This document shows, piece after piece, positions 16,104 through 24,986 of a stretch of 64,000 nucleotides of DNA. The notes beneath the pieces were generated by a model, which saw only the letters and a list, made by a program, of their open reading frames with translations, was not told where the DNA came from and did no database searches. Origin of the DNA: an uncultured Oscillospiraceae bacterium (GTDB lineage: Bacteria; Bacillota; Clostridia; Oscillospirales; Oscillospiraceae); assembly GCA_934622035.1 (NCBI GenBank), contig CAKTVG010000001.1, positions 148,454 to 212,453 on the forward strand. Direction: 5' to 3'. Position numbers and translations under genes: made by a program. How positions within the stretch are numbered: the first letter of the stretch is position 1; every line of letters begins with the position of its first letter.

Positions 16104-16800
16104 GCTTGGAGGATGCGAACTTCCGGTATTGCTTCCGGTTTCTGCGGAAGAAGCCGCGGATGCTCAGAAGCACGAAGGCAGAGACGGCGAGATAGTACAC
16201 CGGAAGGGCGAGGGCCCAGACGTTCTGCGGGAGCAGCCGCTTTACGGCGGCCGCATCCAGCAGAATGCAAATCAGCAGGAGGCTGCTGCCGGAAACAAAC
16301 GGACGCAGAAGCGCTGCGCGAAGAGCGACCCACGCGACGCCGAGCGCCAGCTTTGGCGCGTCCTTTGCGCTGCACAGCTCCGTACCGATGGTCACAAAGC
16401 CGCAGAAATAGATCGTGCCGTGGCAGAACAGGGAAATGTAGGTGTCGATCGGGGGATTTGTTTCGTAGATCAGGCCGCCCGCCAGGATCATGGCCATGTA
16501 GTAGAAGAAACCGGCCATCAGCCCGGAATAGGCTGCCCAGCTGTGCAGCTTTCTTCTGCCGGTCAGCAGAATCGCGGGCACCAGAAAATACGCGACCGTG
16601 GAGAATTCCACCGGCGGAACTGCGCTGCCCTCAATCAGGGGATACAGGATGCCATAGCGGAACAGATTGCCGCCCAGCAGCACCGCGCAAAGCGCGCGGA
16701 TGACCTTTTTGCGTGTGCCCTCCGGACATTTGCACAGCCGGTAGGCCAGCACATTGATGCAGCCGAAAAAGACCAGCGCAACGGCATTCAAACCGTACAT
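16075..16800 (-). CDS. Seven-helix membrane protein (YwaF-like?)
   Basis: A 241-residue very hydrophobic protein with about seven membrane spans and a basic C-terminal tail (FRRNRKQYRKFASSKQ). Motif-like pieces are PPVEFSTVAYFLVPAIL and LFCHGTIYFCGF, whose placement is reminiscent of the YwaF/TMEM164 integral membrane family, but the match is by eye only. AGGTGAG lies seven bases before the ATG. It is the third gene of the PadR operon, 12 bases after the HAAS-domain gene. The C-terminal codons run through the terminator stem. Confidence 0.7.
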   Translation of the reverse strand: MYGLNAVALVFFGCINVLAYRLCKCPEGTRKKVIRALCAVLLGGNLFRYGILYPLIEGSAVPPVEFSTVAYFLVPAILLTGRRKLHSWAAYSGLMAGFFYYMAMILAGGLIYETNPPIDTYISLFCHGTIYFCGFVTIGTELCSAKDAPKLALGVAWVALRAALLRPFVSGSSLLLICILLDAAAVKRLLPQNVWALALPVYYLAVSAFVLLSIRGFFRRNRKQYRKFASSKQNVLPREAL

Positions 16801-16812
16801 AATACGCTCACC

Positions 16813-17532
16813 TCAATTCAGGAACCAGCCCCACACGTGCCAGAACTGGAAGCTTCCGGCGGACAGGGTGCACACAACGTAGGCCAGCACAAAGCAGGAG
16901 GCAAACAGCGCCAGCGACACAAGCGCGGTCGTGCGCAGGCGGCGCTTCGTTTTGCCGGGAAACTGCGGGTTGATTGCCAGAGAGGGAAGCGTCGCCTCGC
17001 CGGAGGTATTGGCCAGCGCGTTATGCTGAAAGCGGACGAAGGAGCGGACGAGCTGCCGCAGGAAGGCGTCGTAGTAAATGCAGCCGACGACCAGCAGCAC
17101 GGTCAGCGCCGTAAGGGACAGCGCCAGAATCGCGCCGCACCAATAGGGCATGGCAGGCAGCAGCCGATAGGGATTCAGCCCGCCGAACAGACAAACGGCG
17201 GCTCCCGCAAAGGCGATCCCGGCGGCGATCATCACAAGCTCCCAGGCCGCCAACAGGATGAAAAACAGCGCGGCGAACAGATCAGGAATGCAAAGCCCCG
17301 CGATCACGAGCGGCTTATTGCCTTTCTTCTGCTTCGGTGTGTCGCCCTCGCCGAACTGCCCAGCCAGCGCAACGGGGTCGCCCAGCCGTGCGGCGATTTC
17401 CTCTTCCGTGTAACCGTCGGCGAGCTTGAAGGCAAAGTGCTGCTCGTATTCTTCGATCACGTCTGCGCTGTCGGCAATATTTCTCCTGTGCAGCTCAGAG
17501 GTAAGCTGCGTCATGAATTCATTTTTCGTCAT
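16813..17532 (-). CDS. DUF1700/HAAS-domain membrane protein
   Basis: The N-terminal 70 residues (MTKNEFMTQLTSEL...EEYEQHF...GYTEEEIAARLGDPVALAGQF) are the helical HAAS domain that commonly accompanies PadR-like regulators; the rest holds about four membrane spans in pairs. GGAGG at 17542-17546 touches the ATG at 17541, so the second ATG at 17532, nine bases away, is taken as the start. The gene overlaps the end of the padR gene by 14 bases. In this family the HAAS protein is thought to sense an envelope condition and act with the PadR regulator; that link is inferred from context. Confidence 0.82.
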   Translation of the reverse strand: MTKNEFMTQLTSELHRRNIADSADVIEEYEQHFAFKLADGYTEEEIAARLGDPVALAGQFGEGDTPKQKKGNKPLVIAGLCIPDLFAALFFILLAAWELVMIAAGIAFAGAAVCLFGGLNPYRLLPAMPYWCGAILALSLTALTVLLVVGCIYYDAFLRQLVRSFVRFQHNALANTSGEATLPSLAINPQFPGKTKRRLRTTALVSLALFASCFVLAYVVCTLSAGSFQFWHVWGWFLN

Positions 17533-17845
17533 TACTCTCATCCTCCAATAATGCCTGAACGGCCTGCGCGAATTCCAGATATTCCGCGCGGTCTTTTTGA
17601 TACGTTTCCTTTCCCAGCTCCGTGAGTCGGTAATATTTGCGCGGCGGGCCGCCGCTTTCCTCCTGTAAATAGGTCGTCAGCAGACCGTCGGCCTTCAGCT
17701 TCCGCAGGAGGGGGTAAACCGTTCCGTCTGCGATGTCAATGTGCCGGGAGAGGAAATCCGAAATCTCATATCCGTAGCAGTCGCGCTTATGCAGCAGCGA
17801 CAGCACGCACAGATCCAGCACGCCCTTTTTATATTGTGCGTTCAT
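17519..17845 (-). CDS. PadR-family transcriptional regulator
   Basis: A 108-residue winged-helix repressor. Family motifs are DLCVLSLLHKRDCYGYEI, DGTVYPLLRKLKADGLL and GGPPRKYYRLTELG. The coiled C-terminal helix (about 85-105) is the short version of PadR subfamily 2. It heads a three-gene minus-strand operon with a HAAS membrane protein and a seven-helix membrane protein. The promoter carries a palindrome overlapping its -10 box, so autorepression is likely. Confidence 0.93.
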   Translation of the reverse strand: MNAQYKKGVLDLCVLSLLHKRDCYGYEISDFLSRHIDIADGTVYPLLRKLKADGLLTTYLQEESGGPPRKYYRLTELGKETYQKDRAEYLEFAQAVQALLEDESNDEK

Positions 17846-17875
17846 GGTACGCTCCTTTCTGTGTTCCGTCCTTAC

Positions 17876-17911
17876 ACTACTGTATTATATTCAGTAGTTT
17901 GAAAATGTCAA
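17876..17911 (-). promoter_or_regulatory. padR promoter with palindromic operator
   Basis: On the minus strand TTGACA (17911-17906) and TATAAT (17889-17884) are 16 bases apart. ACTACTG (17876-17882) and CAGTAGT (17892-17898) form an inverted repeat with a 9-base centre that covers the -10 box, as expected for a PadR dimer operator. Confidence 0.8.
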
Positions 17912-17984
17912 GAGGGAACTTGAAAAAAGTACGATTCTTTTTGGATTTTCCGGAAAAGCCGGAACGGCGGCACATATAATAGAA

Positions 17985-18019
17985 AATGCTCCTGTATGGA
18001 CTTTCCATACAGGAGCATT
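17985..18019. terminator. Hairpin terminator downstream of metG
   Basis: A 16-bp perfect stem (AATGCTCCTGTATGGA and its complement) with a CTT loop lies 15 bases past the metG stop on the minus strand. Confidence 0.8.
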
Positions 18020-18034
18020 GTTATCATCGAAGGA

Positions 18035-19984
18035 TCAGACCAGGCGGGAGCCGGCGGGAATCTTGTCGTCGAGCATGATGAGGTTCAGCTTGTCCCCGCG
18101 CTCGGCGGAGAGCAGCATGCCGCAGGACTCCTGCCCCATCATCTTGCGCGGCGGCAGGTTCGTCACCGCAACGAGGGTCTTGCCCAGAAGCTCCTCGGGC
18201 TTGTAGTACTTTGCAATGCCGGAGAGGATCTGGCGGGGCTTGCCGGTGCCGTCATCCAGCGTAAATTTCAGCAGCTTTTCGGACTTCTTGACGTTCTCGC
18301 AGGTGAGCACCTTGACGACGGTCATCTCTACCTTGCAGAATTCATCGAAGCTGACGGGGGGCAGAGGCTCAGGCAGGGGATCCTCCTGCGGCGCGGCGGC
18401 TGCCTTTTCGATCTTCTCCAGCTCCTCCAGCTCCTTGGCAAGGTCGATGCGCGGGAAGAGCACCGGGCCTGCCTGCACCTGCACATCGGCGGGCAGACCG
18501 CCAAAGGCGCAGAGGCTGTCCCAATCGGTGTGCTCTGCGCCGACGCGGCGCAGAATCTCTGCGGAGGTTTCCGGCATGAAGGGCAGGAGCATTCCGGCGC
18601 AGAGACGGATGGTCTCGAGCAGCTGATACATGACGCGCGCCAGCCGCGGGCGGTTGACCTCGTCCTTGGCGAGAATCCAGGGCGCGGTTTCGTCGATATA
18701 CTTGTTGGCGCGGGAGATGACGGCGAAAATTTCGCTCAGGGCGTTATGGAACATATAATGCTCCATCTGTGCCTCGTATTTTTCGTGCAGCGCCTCGGCC
18801 ATGTTTTTCAGCTCGTCGTCCTGCTCCGGGCAGGTAAGCTGCTCGGCGGGCAGCTTGCCGCCGAAGTATTTCTGCACCATCGCGACCGTGCGGGAGACAA
18901 GGTTGCCGAGGTCGTTGGCAAGGTCGGTGTTGATGCAGGAGATCAGCAGCTCGTTGGAGAAATTGCCGTCCGAGCCGAAGGGGAAGCTGCGCAGCAGGAA
19001 GAAGCGCAGGGCGTCCGTGCCGTAGCGCTCCGCCAGCAGATAGGGATCAACAACGTTGCCCTTGGACTTGGACATCTTGCCGCCGTCGAGCAGCAGCCAG
19101 CCGTGGCCGAAGACCTTCTTCGGCAGGGGCATGCCCATGCTCATGAGCATCGCGGGCCAGATGATGGAATGGAAGCGCACGATTTCCTTGCCGACAAAGT
19201 GGACGTCCGCCGGCCAGAATTTCTCATAATCGTCGTACTTCTCATTCAGGAAGCCGAGGGCAGTGGTGTAGTTGAACAGCGCGTCCACCCAGACGTAGAC
19301 GACGTGACCGGGGTCGAAATCCACGGGGATGCCCCACTTGAAGCTGGTGCGGGAAACGCAGAGGTCCTCCAGACCGGCGTCGATGAAGTTGTTGACCATC
19401 TCGTTGACGCGGCTGCGCGGCTCAAGGAAGTCGGTGTTCATCAGCAGGTCGCGCACGGGCTGAGCATACTTGGAGAGCCGGAAGAAATAGGCCTCCTCCT
19501 GTGCGGGCTGGCATTCGCGGCCGCAGTCGGGGCACTTGCCGTCCTTGAGCTGGCTGGCTGTCCAGAAGGATTCGCAGGGCGTGCAGTACATGCCCTCATA
19601 GGTTCCCTTGTAAATGTCGCCCTTCTCATACATCTTGCGGAAGATTTTCTGAATGGATTCCACGTGGTAATCGTCCGTGGTGCGGATGAAGCGGTCATAG
19701 GAGATGTTCATCAGCTTCCACAGATCGAGCACGCCCTTTTCGCCGGTGACGATGCGATCGACGAATTCCTGCGGCGTGACGCCCGCGGCGGCGGCCTTGG
19801 TTTCGATCTTCTGGCCGTGCTCGTCCGTGCCGGTGAGGAACATCACGTCATAGCCGCGCAGACGCTTATAGCGCGCCATGGTGTCCGTGGCGACGGTGCA
19901 GTAGGTGTGGCCGATGTGCAGCTTGTCCGAGGGATAGTAGATCGGCGTGGTGATATAGAATTTTTTCTTGCAGGAATCACACAT
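18035..19984 (-). CDS. metG: Methionyl-tRNA synthetase
   Basis: Charges tRNA-Met with methionine. The HIGH-type motif is KLHIGHTYC (about 20-28), KMSKS is GGKMSKSKGN (about 300-309), and a zinc knuckle has CTPCESFW and CPDCGREC around residues 128-150. The C-terminal 105 residues (from about 545) form a Trbp111-like tRNA-binding domain (VEMTVVKVL...LPPRKMMGQESCGMLLSAE). 649 residues, normal for the clostridial type. Start at 19984 follows GAAGG with a 9-base gap. Directly downstream of the VanZ-like gene (22 bases) and probably co-transcribed with it; no T-box leader is visible. Confidence 0.97.
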   Translation of the reverse strand: MCDSCKKKFYITTPIYYPSDKLHIGHTYCTVATDTMARYKRLRGYDVMFLTGTDEHGQKIETKAAAAGVTPQEFVDRIVTGEKGVLDLWKLMNISYDRFIRTTDDYHVESIQKIFRKMYEKGDIYKGTYEGMYCTPCESFWTASQLKDGKCPDCGRECQPAQEEAYFFRLSKYAQPVRDLLMNTDFLEPRSRVNEMVNNFIDAGLEDLCVSRTSFKWGIPVDFDPGHVVYVWVDALFNYTTALGFLNEKYDDYEKFWPADVHFVGKEIVRFHSIIWPAMLMSMGMPLPKKVFGHGWLLLDGGKMSKSKGNVVDPYLLAERYGTDALRFFLLRSFPFGSDGNFSNELLISCINTDLANDLGNLVSRTVAMVQKYFGGKLPAEQLTCPEQDDELKNMAEALHEKYEAQMEHYMFHNALSEIFAVISRANKYIDETAPWILAKDEVNRPRLARVMYQLLETIRLCAGMLLPFMPETSAEILRRVGAEHTDWDSLCAFGGLPADVQVQAGPVLFPRIDLAKELEELEKIEKAAAAPQEDPLPEPLPPVSFDEFCKVEMTVVKVLTCENVKKSEKLLKFTLDDGTGKPRQILSGIAKYYKPEELLGKTLVAVTNLPPRKMMGQESCGMLLSAERGDKLNLIMLDDKIPAGSRLV

Positions 19985-20006
19985 AGCAGAGACCTTCTTT
20001 CATGAA

Positions 20007-20417
20007 TTAACGTTTTTTCATTGCGGAGATGAGCCACATCAGCGCGATGCCGATGGCCGCGCCGCCGACGTCCAGCCAGACGTCGCTGAACTGGCCCGAG
20101 CGTCCGGTGACGTGGAGCTGACAGGTTTCGTCCAGCAGCGCCGTCAGAACGCAGCAGAATGCGGGCTTGAAGACCGTGAAGCGCTTGGCGTTGCAGAAGG
20201 CGCCGGTCATCAGAAAGCCCAGGAGCAGATATTCCAGAAAGTGCGCCGCACTGCGCAACACGCTGTGCGTCAGCCAGGGAATGACCAGGTTGACCAGCGC
20301 CAGGACGCCGCTGCTTTCTGCGCTGCTGACGTCTCCCGGCAGGAGACCCTGCAAAAGGACAAAGGCGAGCCAGAGCAGCGTTAAAATCAGGTAGGTGCGA
20401 AATTTATATCGCTTCAT
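20007..20417 (-). CDS. VanZ-like membrane protein
   Basis: A 136-residue protein with about four membrane spans and the VanZ-family pattern: HSVLRSAAHFLEYLLLGFL with conserved His and Glu, then DETCQLHVTGRSGQFSDVWLDVGGAAIG. VanZ homologues affect glycopeptide and envelope stress tolerance, but most, like this one, have no van genes nearby and unknown roles. The ATG at 20417 has GGAGGC upstream; an extended reading to 20468 lies before that site. Confidence 0.85.
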   Translation of the reverse strand: MKRYKFRTYLILTLLWLAFVLLQGLLPGDVSSAESSGVLALVNLVIPWLTHSVLRSAAHFLEYLLLGFLMTGAFCNAKRFTVFKPAFCCVLTALLDETCQLHVTGRSGQFSDVWLDVGGAAIGIALMWLISAMKKR

Positions 20418-20476
20418 AAATTGCCTCCGGAGGGCGTTCGGCCGAAAAACGGGCCGTTTGCCGCCCAATTAAAACT

Positions 20477-20505
20477 ATTATAGCATACGCAGGAAGAATT
20501 TGCAA
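20477..20505 (-). promoter_or_regulatory. Promoter of vanZ-like/metG
   Basis: Minus strand: TTGCAA (20505-20500), 17-base spacer ending in TGC, TATAAT (20482-20477). An extended -10 promoter 60 bases ahead of the ATG. Confidence 0.8.
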
Positions 20506-20841
20506 TCCTTGTGTCTATGCTGCGCGAGCGGTAAGCGTGCTATGTAAAGAGAAAACTGTGGAATTTCTACAAATTTTTGCACCATTCTGCGCCCGGCTCG
20601 CGGAAGAAGCTGCCGAAAAGTCATATCACAGAATCAGGAAGCGCGGAGCGGGCGCGGAGGCGTCCAGCGAAAAACGGTGCGGATATCCGAAAAATTGTGG
20701 TATTATGTCTACCTGAAAACCACCGCTGGTGGTTTTGCCGCGGCGCGTGCCGAACACGCGGCCTATGGTGAATATGCCGAATTTCCAAAGGAAAATTGCA
20801 TGGAAAATCTCTGGGAATTCTAGCTTTCCGCTTGTGTTTTA

Positions 20842-20850
20842 TGCTATAAT
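20842..20850 (+). promoter_or_regulatory. Extended -10 promoter ahead of the U32 gene
   Basis: TGCTATAAT lies 63 bases before the ATG at 20913; no good -35 hexamer is visible. Nothing else is recognised in the gap between 20506 and 20842. Confidence 0.6.
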
Positions 20851-20912
20851 ATAGTTTGCACAGGTTTGTGCTTTTGATTTGATTCCATCCTACCGAAAAT
20901 GGGGTTTTCCAT

Positions 20913-22997
20913 ATGCTCGAACTACTATCTCCCGCCGGGTCGTCCGACGCGCTGCATGCTGCCGTGTGCAACGGCGCGGACGCGGTCTACCTCGGCGCGG
21001 ACGCGTTTAACGCCCGTCACGGCGCGAGAAATTTCGCGCTGGACGAGCTTCAGGAGGTTGTGCGCTACTGCCATGTGCGCGGCGTCGCCGTCCACCTGAC
21101 GCTCAACACGCTGGTGACCGACCGTGAAATGCCAGCCGCCGCGGAGTACATCGCCGCCGCCGCCCGCGCGGGTGTGGACGCGTTTATCGTGCAGGATCTT
21201 GGCATCGTATCCCTGTGCAAGCAGATCGCGCCGAAGGTGCCGCTGCACGCCTCCACGCAGATGAGTCTGCATTCGCTTGAGGGCGTCCGTCAGGCCGCGG
21301 AGCTGGGCCTGTCGCGGGTGGTGCTGGCCAGGGAGCTGCCGCGCGAAATGATTGCGTTCATCTGCCGCAACAGCCCAATCGAAATTGAGGTTTTTGTCCA
21401 CGGGGCGCTGTGCATGTGCTATTCCGGCCAGTGCTACATGTCCTCCGTGATCGGCCGGCGTTCCGGCAATCGCGGCCAGTGCGCGCAGCCCTGCCGCCTG
21501 CCCTACGGCTATGACCGCTTTGAGGAGAAATACCCGCTGAGCCTGCGGGATAACTGCCTGATCCGCTCATTGGACGAGCTTGCGCGCATGGGCGTGGCGA
21601 GCATCAAGATCGAGGGCCGCATGAAGCGGCCGGAGTACGTCGCCACCGTGACCGGCATTTATCGCCGCGCACTCGACGGCGCGGGCGTCGGCAGGGGAGA
21701 GATGGAGGCGCTGCGCGCCGCCTTTTCCCGCCAGGGCTTCACGCAGGGCTATTATGAGGATGCACCCGGACGCCAGATGTTTGGCACGCGCCTGCCGGAG
21801 CAGGAAAACAAAGCGCTGATGCAGGCGGCGCGCGCGACCTATGAATCCGTGGAGCCGCAGCGGGTGCCGGTTCGCTTCTATGCCATTGCCGCGCGCGGCC
21901 AGAACTTGATGGTCGCCGTGCAGGACAACGACGGCAATATCTGCAAGGCGCAGAGCGACCCGCCGCAGGAGGCCGAGCGCCGCTCCGTCACGCAGGAGGA
22001 AATCGCGGCGCGTCTGTCAAAGACCGGTGGCACGCCCTTTGTCTGCGAGGCGGTGCGTTGTGTGGTCGATCCGGGGCTGAGCGTGCCCGCGGCGGAGCTG
22101 AACCGGCTGCGCCGGGAGGTGCTGGCGCATCTTTCTGCCGTGCGCGGACGCCGCAGTGCACCGGAGATCGGCGCGTACCACGAGCCGCAGCGCTTCGAGG
22201 GGCAGAAAACGCAGCCTCAGCTCACCGTCAGCGTGCTGAAGGCGGCGCAGATTACGCCGCAGATGCGAAAGCTGCATCCGGCGATGATCTATGTGCCGGT
22301 TTCCGAGCTTCTGGAGGAGCCTGCGCTCTTCCGCAAGCTGGCGAAGGAGCAGAACCTTGCCGCAGTGCTGCCGCGCGTGATCCGCGACGATGAGACGAAA
22401 AAAATGCTCGACGCACTGGACGACGCCTCCGCCATGGGCATTCGCCGCGTTCTGATCGGCAACCTCGGCCACCTGCCGCTGGTGCTCTCGCGCGGCATGG
22501 AGCCGGCGGCAGACTTCGGCATGAACCTGTTCAATTCCCGCGCGGCGGAGCAACTGCGCCATCTCGGCTTTGTGAGCTGCACGGCGTCATTCGAGCTGTC
22601 GCTGCCGCAGCTGCGCGACCTTTCCAAGCCGCTGCCCACGGAAATGATCGTCTACGGGCGGCTGCCGCTGATGCTGACGGAAAACTGCATCATGAAAAAC
22701 CGCACCGGCGCGTGCGTCTGCCACGCCGGACCCGTGAAGCTTGTTGACCGTATGGGCGAGGAGTTCCGCATCGTCCGCGACTGCGGCACCTGCCGCAGCG
22801 TGGTGCTGAACGGAAAAAAACTGTATCTGCTGGATAAAAAGGAAAATGTGCGCAGATTCGGCCTTTGGGCGCTGCGCCTGGCATTTACCACGGAAAATAC
22901 CGGCGAGGTCAACGGCGTCCTGTCCGCGTGGAGCGGCAATGCCGTCTTCGATCCGGGGGCCTGTACGCGCGGACTGTATCTGCGCGGCGTAGAATAA
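20913..22997 (+). CDS. Peptidase U32-family protein (RlhA/TrhP-like RNA hydroxylation family)
   Basis: A 694-residue protein. The N-terminal barrel (MLELLSPAGSSDALHAAVCNGADAVYLG) and the U32 signature EVFVHGALCMCYSGQCYMSS (about 159-178), with further Cys in GQCAQPC, are clear; such Cys can bind an iron-sulfur cluster. The length and the C-terminal DUF3656-like region match the RlhA group, which hydroxylates C2501 of 23S rRNA in E. coli; other U32 members hydroxylate tRNA uridine. Which RNA is modified here is open. First gene of a probable operon with maf and the cell-shape genes (13 bases to maf). Only a weak GGGG precedes the ATG. Confidence 0.88.
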   Translation: MLELLSPAGSSDALHAAVCNGADAVYLGADAFNARHGARNFALDELQEVVRYCHVRGVAVHLTLNTLVTDREMPAAAEYIAAAARAGVDAFIVQDLGIVSLCKQIAPKVPLHASTQMSLHSLEGVRQAAELGLSRVVLARELPREMIAFICRNSPIEIEVFVHGALCMCYSGQCYMSSVIGRRSGNRGQCAQPCRLPYGYDRFEEKYPLSLRDNCLIRSLDELARMGVASIKIEGRMKRPEYVATVTGIYRRALDGAGVGRGEMEALRAAFSRQGFTQGYYEDAPGRQMFGTRLPEQENKALMQAARATYESVEPQRVPVRFYAIAARGQNLMVAVQDNDGNICKAQSDPPQEAERRSVTQEEIAARLSKTGGTPFVCEAVRCVVDPGLSVPAAELNRLRREVLAHLSAVRGRRSAPEIGAYHEPQRFEGQKTQPQLTVSVLKAAQITPQMRKLHPAMIYVPVSELLEEPALFRKLAKEQNLAAVLPRVIRDDETKKMLDALDDASAMGIRRVLIGNLGHLPLVLSRGMEPAADFGMNLFNSRAAEQLRHLGFVSCTASFELSLPQLRDLSKPLPTEMIVYGRLPLMLTENCIMKNRTGACVCHAGPVKLVDRMGEEFRIVRDCGTCRSVVLNGKKLYLLDKKENVRRFGLWALRLAFTTENTGEVNGVLSAWSGNAVFDPGACTRGLYLRGVE

Positions 22998-23010
22998 TTA
23001 GGAGGATATT

Positions 23011-23586
23011 ATGGCTATCATTCTTGCATCGAAATCTCCCCGCCGGAAGGAGCTTCTGGAGCGCATGGGGTTGGAATTTATCGTAAAAGCGCCGAAGATC
23101 GACGAAAAAATGGATCCCTTCGGACATCCCGCCGACGAGGTGGCCCGCATCAGCCGCGAAAAGGCGCAGGCAGCCGCCGCATTCTTCAAGCCGGAGGATA
23201 TCATCATCGGCGCGGACACCATCGTGGTCTGCGACGGCCTTGTGATGGGCAAGCCTCGCTCTGAGAGCGACGCGTTTTCCATGCTCCGCCGTCTCTCCGG
23301 CAGGGATCATCAGGTCATGACCGGCCTGACCGTCATCGGCAAGGGCAGGAAGGAAAACCTGACCGTGACGACCACGCTGCGCATGCGCCCGCTCTCCGAC
23401 GTGGAGATCCGCAACTATATCGCTACCGGTGAATCCATGGACAAGGCCGGCGCTTATGGCATTCAGGGCCGCGCGGCGATGTTCATCGTGGGGATCGACG
23501 GCGATTTCTACAATGTCATGGGCCTGCCGGTCTGCACGCTGACGACGCTCCTGCGCCGCTTTGGGGTGAAGCTTCTGGGCTGCTGA
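23011..23586 (+). CDS. maf: Maf-family nucleoside triphosphate pyrophosphatase
   Basis: House-cleaning enzyme that hydrolyses non-canonical or pyrimidine nucleoside triphosphates (Maf/YhdE type) and is historically linked to septum formation. It opens with the Maf signature ILASKSPRRKELLERMG; later motifs are IIGADTIVVCDG, KPRSESDA and the segment DKAGAYGIQGRAAMFI, with the catalytic Asp in GADT. 191 residues, as expected. The ATG follows TAGGAGGATATT. Its place before mreCD is the common Gram-positive arrangement. Confidence 0.95.
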   Translation: MAIILASKSPRRKELLERMGLEFIVKAPKIDEKMDPFGHPADEVARISREKAQAAAAFFKPEDIIIGADTIVVCDGLVMGKPRSESDAFSMLRRLSGRDHQVMTGLTVIGKGRKENLTVTTTLRMRPLSDVEIRNYIATGESMDKAGAYGIQGRAAMFIVGIDGDFYNVMGLPVCTLTTLLRRFGVKLLGC

Positions 23587-23606
23587 AGCCCTGCGAGGTG
23601 ATTTTT

Positions 23607-24437
23607 TTGAAACGCAAATTCTCCGGCCGGGTCAGATTGATTCTGATTCTCGCCGTCGTTCTTGCGGCCGCGACTGCCATCTCCGCCGCGCTTTCCGGCA
23701 CGGTCTGGGGCGGCAAGGTCGTGCAGGGCATCCTGACGCCCATTCGCAGCGGCGTCAGCGCGCTGACGCGGCAAGCAGAACGCTACTACAACTATATTTT
23801 CAACTATGAGGCGCTTGAGGCGCGCAACGCCTATCTCGAGCAGCGCATCAATTCCATGGAGGACGAGGTGCGCAGCGCCGACTCCCTCCAGCGCGAAAAC
23901 GAGCGCCTGCGCGCGCTGGTCGGCCTGAGTAAGGAGCATGAGGATTACCGCTTCTGTACGGCCTATGTCGTCTCCTGGGATTCCTCCAACTGGAAGAGCA
24001 CCTTCACCATCGGCAAGGGCACGAATTCCGGGCTGAACACCGGTATGGTCGTCATCACGGAGTACGGCCAGGTCATCGGCCTGATCACGGAGGTCGGCCA
24101 CAACTGGGCGAAGGTGACGACGGTTCTGGATACGTCTCTGGAAATCAGCGCATGCATCGCCTCCTCCGGCTACACGGGCGTGGTGCAGGGCGCGTATACC
24201 ACGGGCAATGCCGGCCGCCTGCGCATGAACTATCTGCCGACGGGGGCCGTCCTGCGCAACAACGACCAGGTCGTCACTACCGGCTCGACCGTTTACCCGA
24301 AGGATCTGATCCTCGGCTATGTGGAGGACGCGGGCTTTGACGAGACCGGCGTCGCCAAATACGCCATTTTGCGCCCGGCGGCCAATCTGGACGATCTGGT
24401 GCAGGTGTTTATCATCACGGACTACGTCAGCGAATAA
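23607..24437 (+). CDS. mreC: Rod-shape-determining protein MreC
   Basis: Bitopic scaffold of the elongasome outside the membrane. Membrane anchor at about 7-28, a coiled coil (about 60-95: EALEARNAYLEQRINSMEDEV) and the double beta-barrel MreC core with GTNSGLNTGMVVITEYGQVIG. The preferred start is the TTG at 23607, giving MKRKFSGRVRL, with GAGGTG six bases upstream; an in-frame GTG at 23598 is part of that site. 276 residues. Followed by mreD after 12 bases; mreB is not in the window. Confidence 0.93.
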   Translation: MKRKFSGRVRLILILAVVLAAATAISAALSGTVWGGKVVQGILTPIRSGVSALTRQAERYYNYIFNYEALEARNAYLEQRINSMEDEVRSADSLQRENERLRALVGLSKEHEDYRFCTAYVVSWDSSNWKSTFTIGKGTNSGLNTGMVVITEYGQVIGLITEVGHNWAKVTTVLDTSLEISACIASSGYTGVVQGAYTTGNAGRLRMNYLPTGAVLRNNDQVVTTGSTVYPKDLILGYVEDAGFDETGVAKYAILRPAANLDDLVQVFIITDYVSE

Positions 24438-24449
24438 GGGGGCAGAGCC

Positions 24450-24986
24450 TTGCTGGATAAACTTTATATCACGCCCCGGCAGTGGCTGCTGATCCTGCGC
24501 TGGACGCTCTACAGCCTCCTGTTTCTGACGGTTATGATGGTGCAGACGGCCGTTTTGGGCAACCGCACCATTTTCGGCATCCATCCGAGTCTGGTGCCGG
24601 TCGTCGTGACCTGCGTTTGCCTGCGCGAGGGCGCGGAGCGCGGCGGGCTGTTCGCACTGCTGACGTCCGTGTTCTGGTGCCTTTCCGGCGCGGATCAGGG
24701 CAGTGTCAGCATTCTGGTGCTGACGGTCGTGCCGGTGCTCGGCTCGCTCCTGTGCCGGGCGGTGCTGCTCAACCGCTTCCTGCCCTGCCTTGCCATCAGC
24801 TTTTTGACGCTGACGTGCGATCAGGTGCTGTGCTTCCTTTTGAAGCACCTTTTGGGACGGCTGCCCTTGGGCGCCTTTACCGCAGAGCTGCTGCCCTGCA
24901 TTTTCCTGTCCATTCTCTGCCAGCCGCTGCTTTACTGGCTGGTGAAGTGCATCGCAAAAATCGGAGCAAGCTATGAATCAACATAA
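24450..24986 (+). CDS. mreD: Rod-shape-determining protein MreD
   Basis: A 178-residue integral membrane protein with about five spans, in the standard place between mreC and the PBP2 gene. The sequence is poorly conserved as usual for MreD; GIHPSLVPVVVTCVCLREG and the acid-containing stretch before SVFWCLSG fit. It uses a TTG start with AAGGGGG ahead, and its last 14 bases overlap the mrdA start, indicating coupled translation. Confidence 0.85.
   Translation: MLDKLYITPRQWLLILRWTLYSLLFLTVMMVQTAVLGNRTIFGIHPSLVPVVVTCVCLREGAERGGLFALLTSVFWCLSGADQGSVSILVLTVVPVLGSLLCRAVLLNRFLPCLAISFLTLTCDQVLCFLLKHLLGRLPLGAFTAELLPCIFLSILCQPLLYWLVKCIAKIGASYEST

Noticed and set aside
20577..20771. 64-codon open frame upstream of the U32 gene
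   Set aside because: No ribosome binding site and no recognisable product; the region is AT-rich spacer leading to a promoter.
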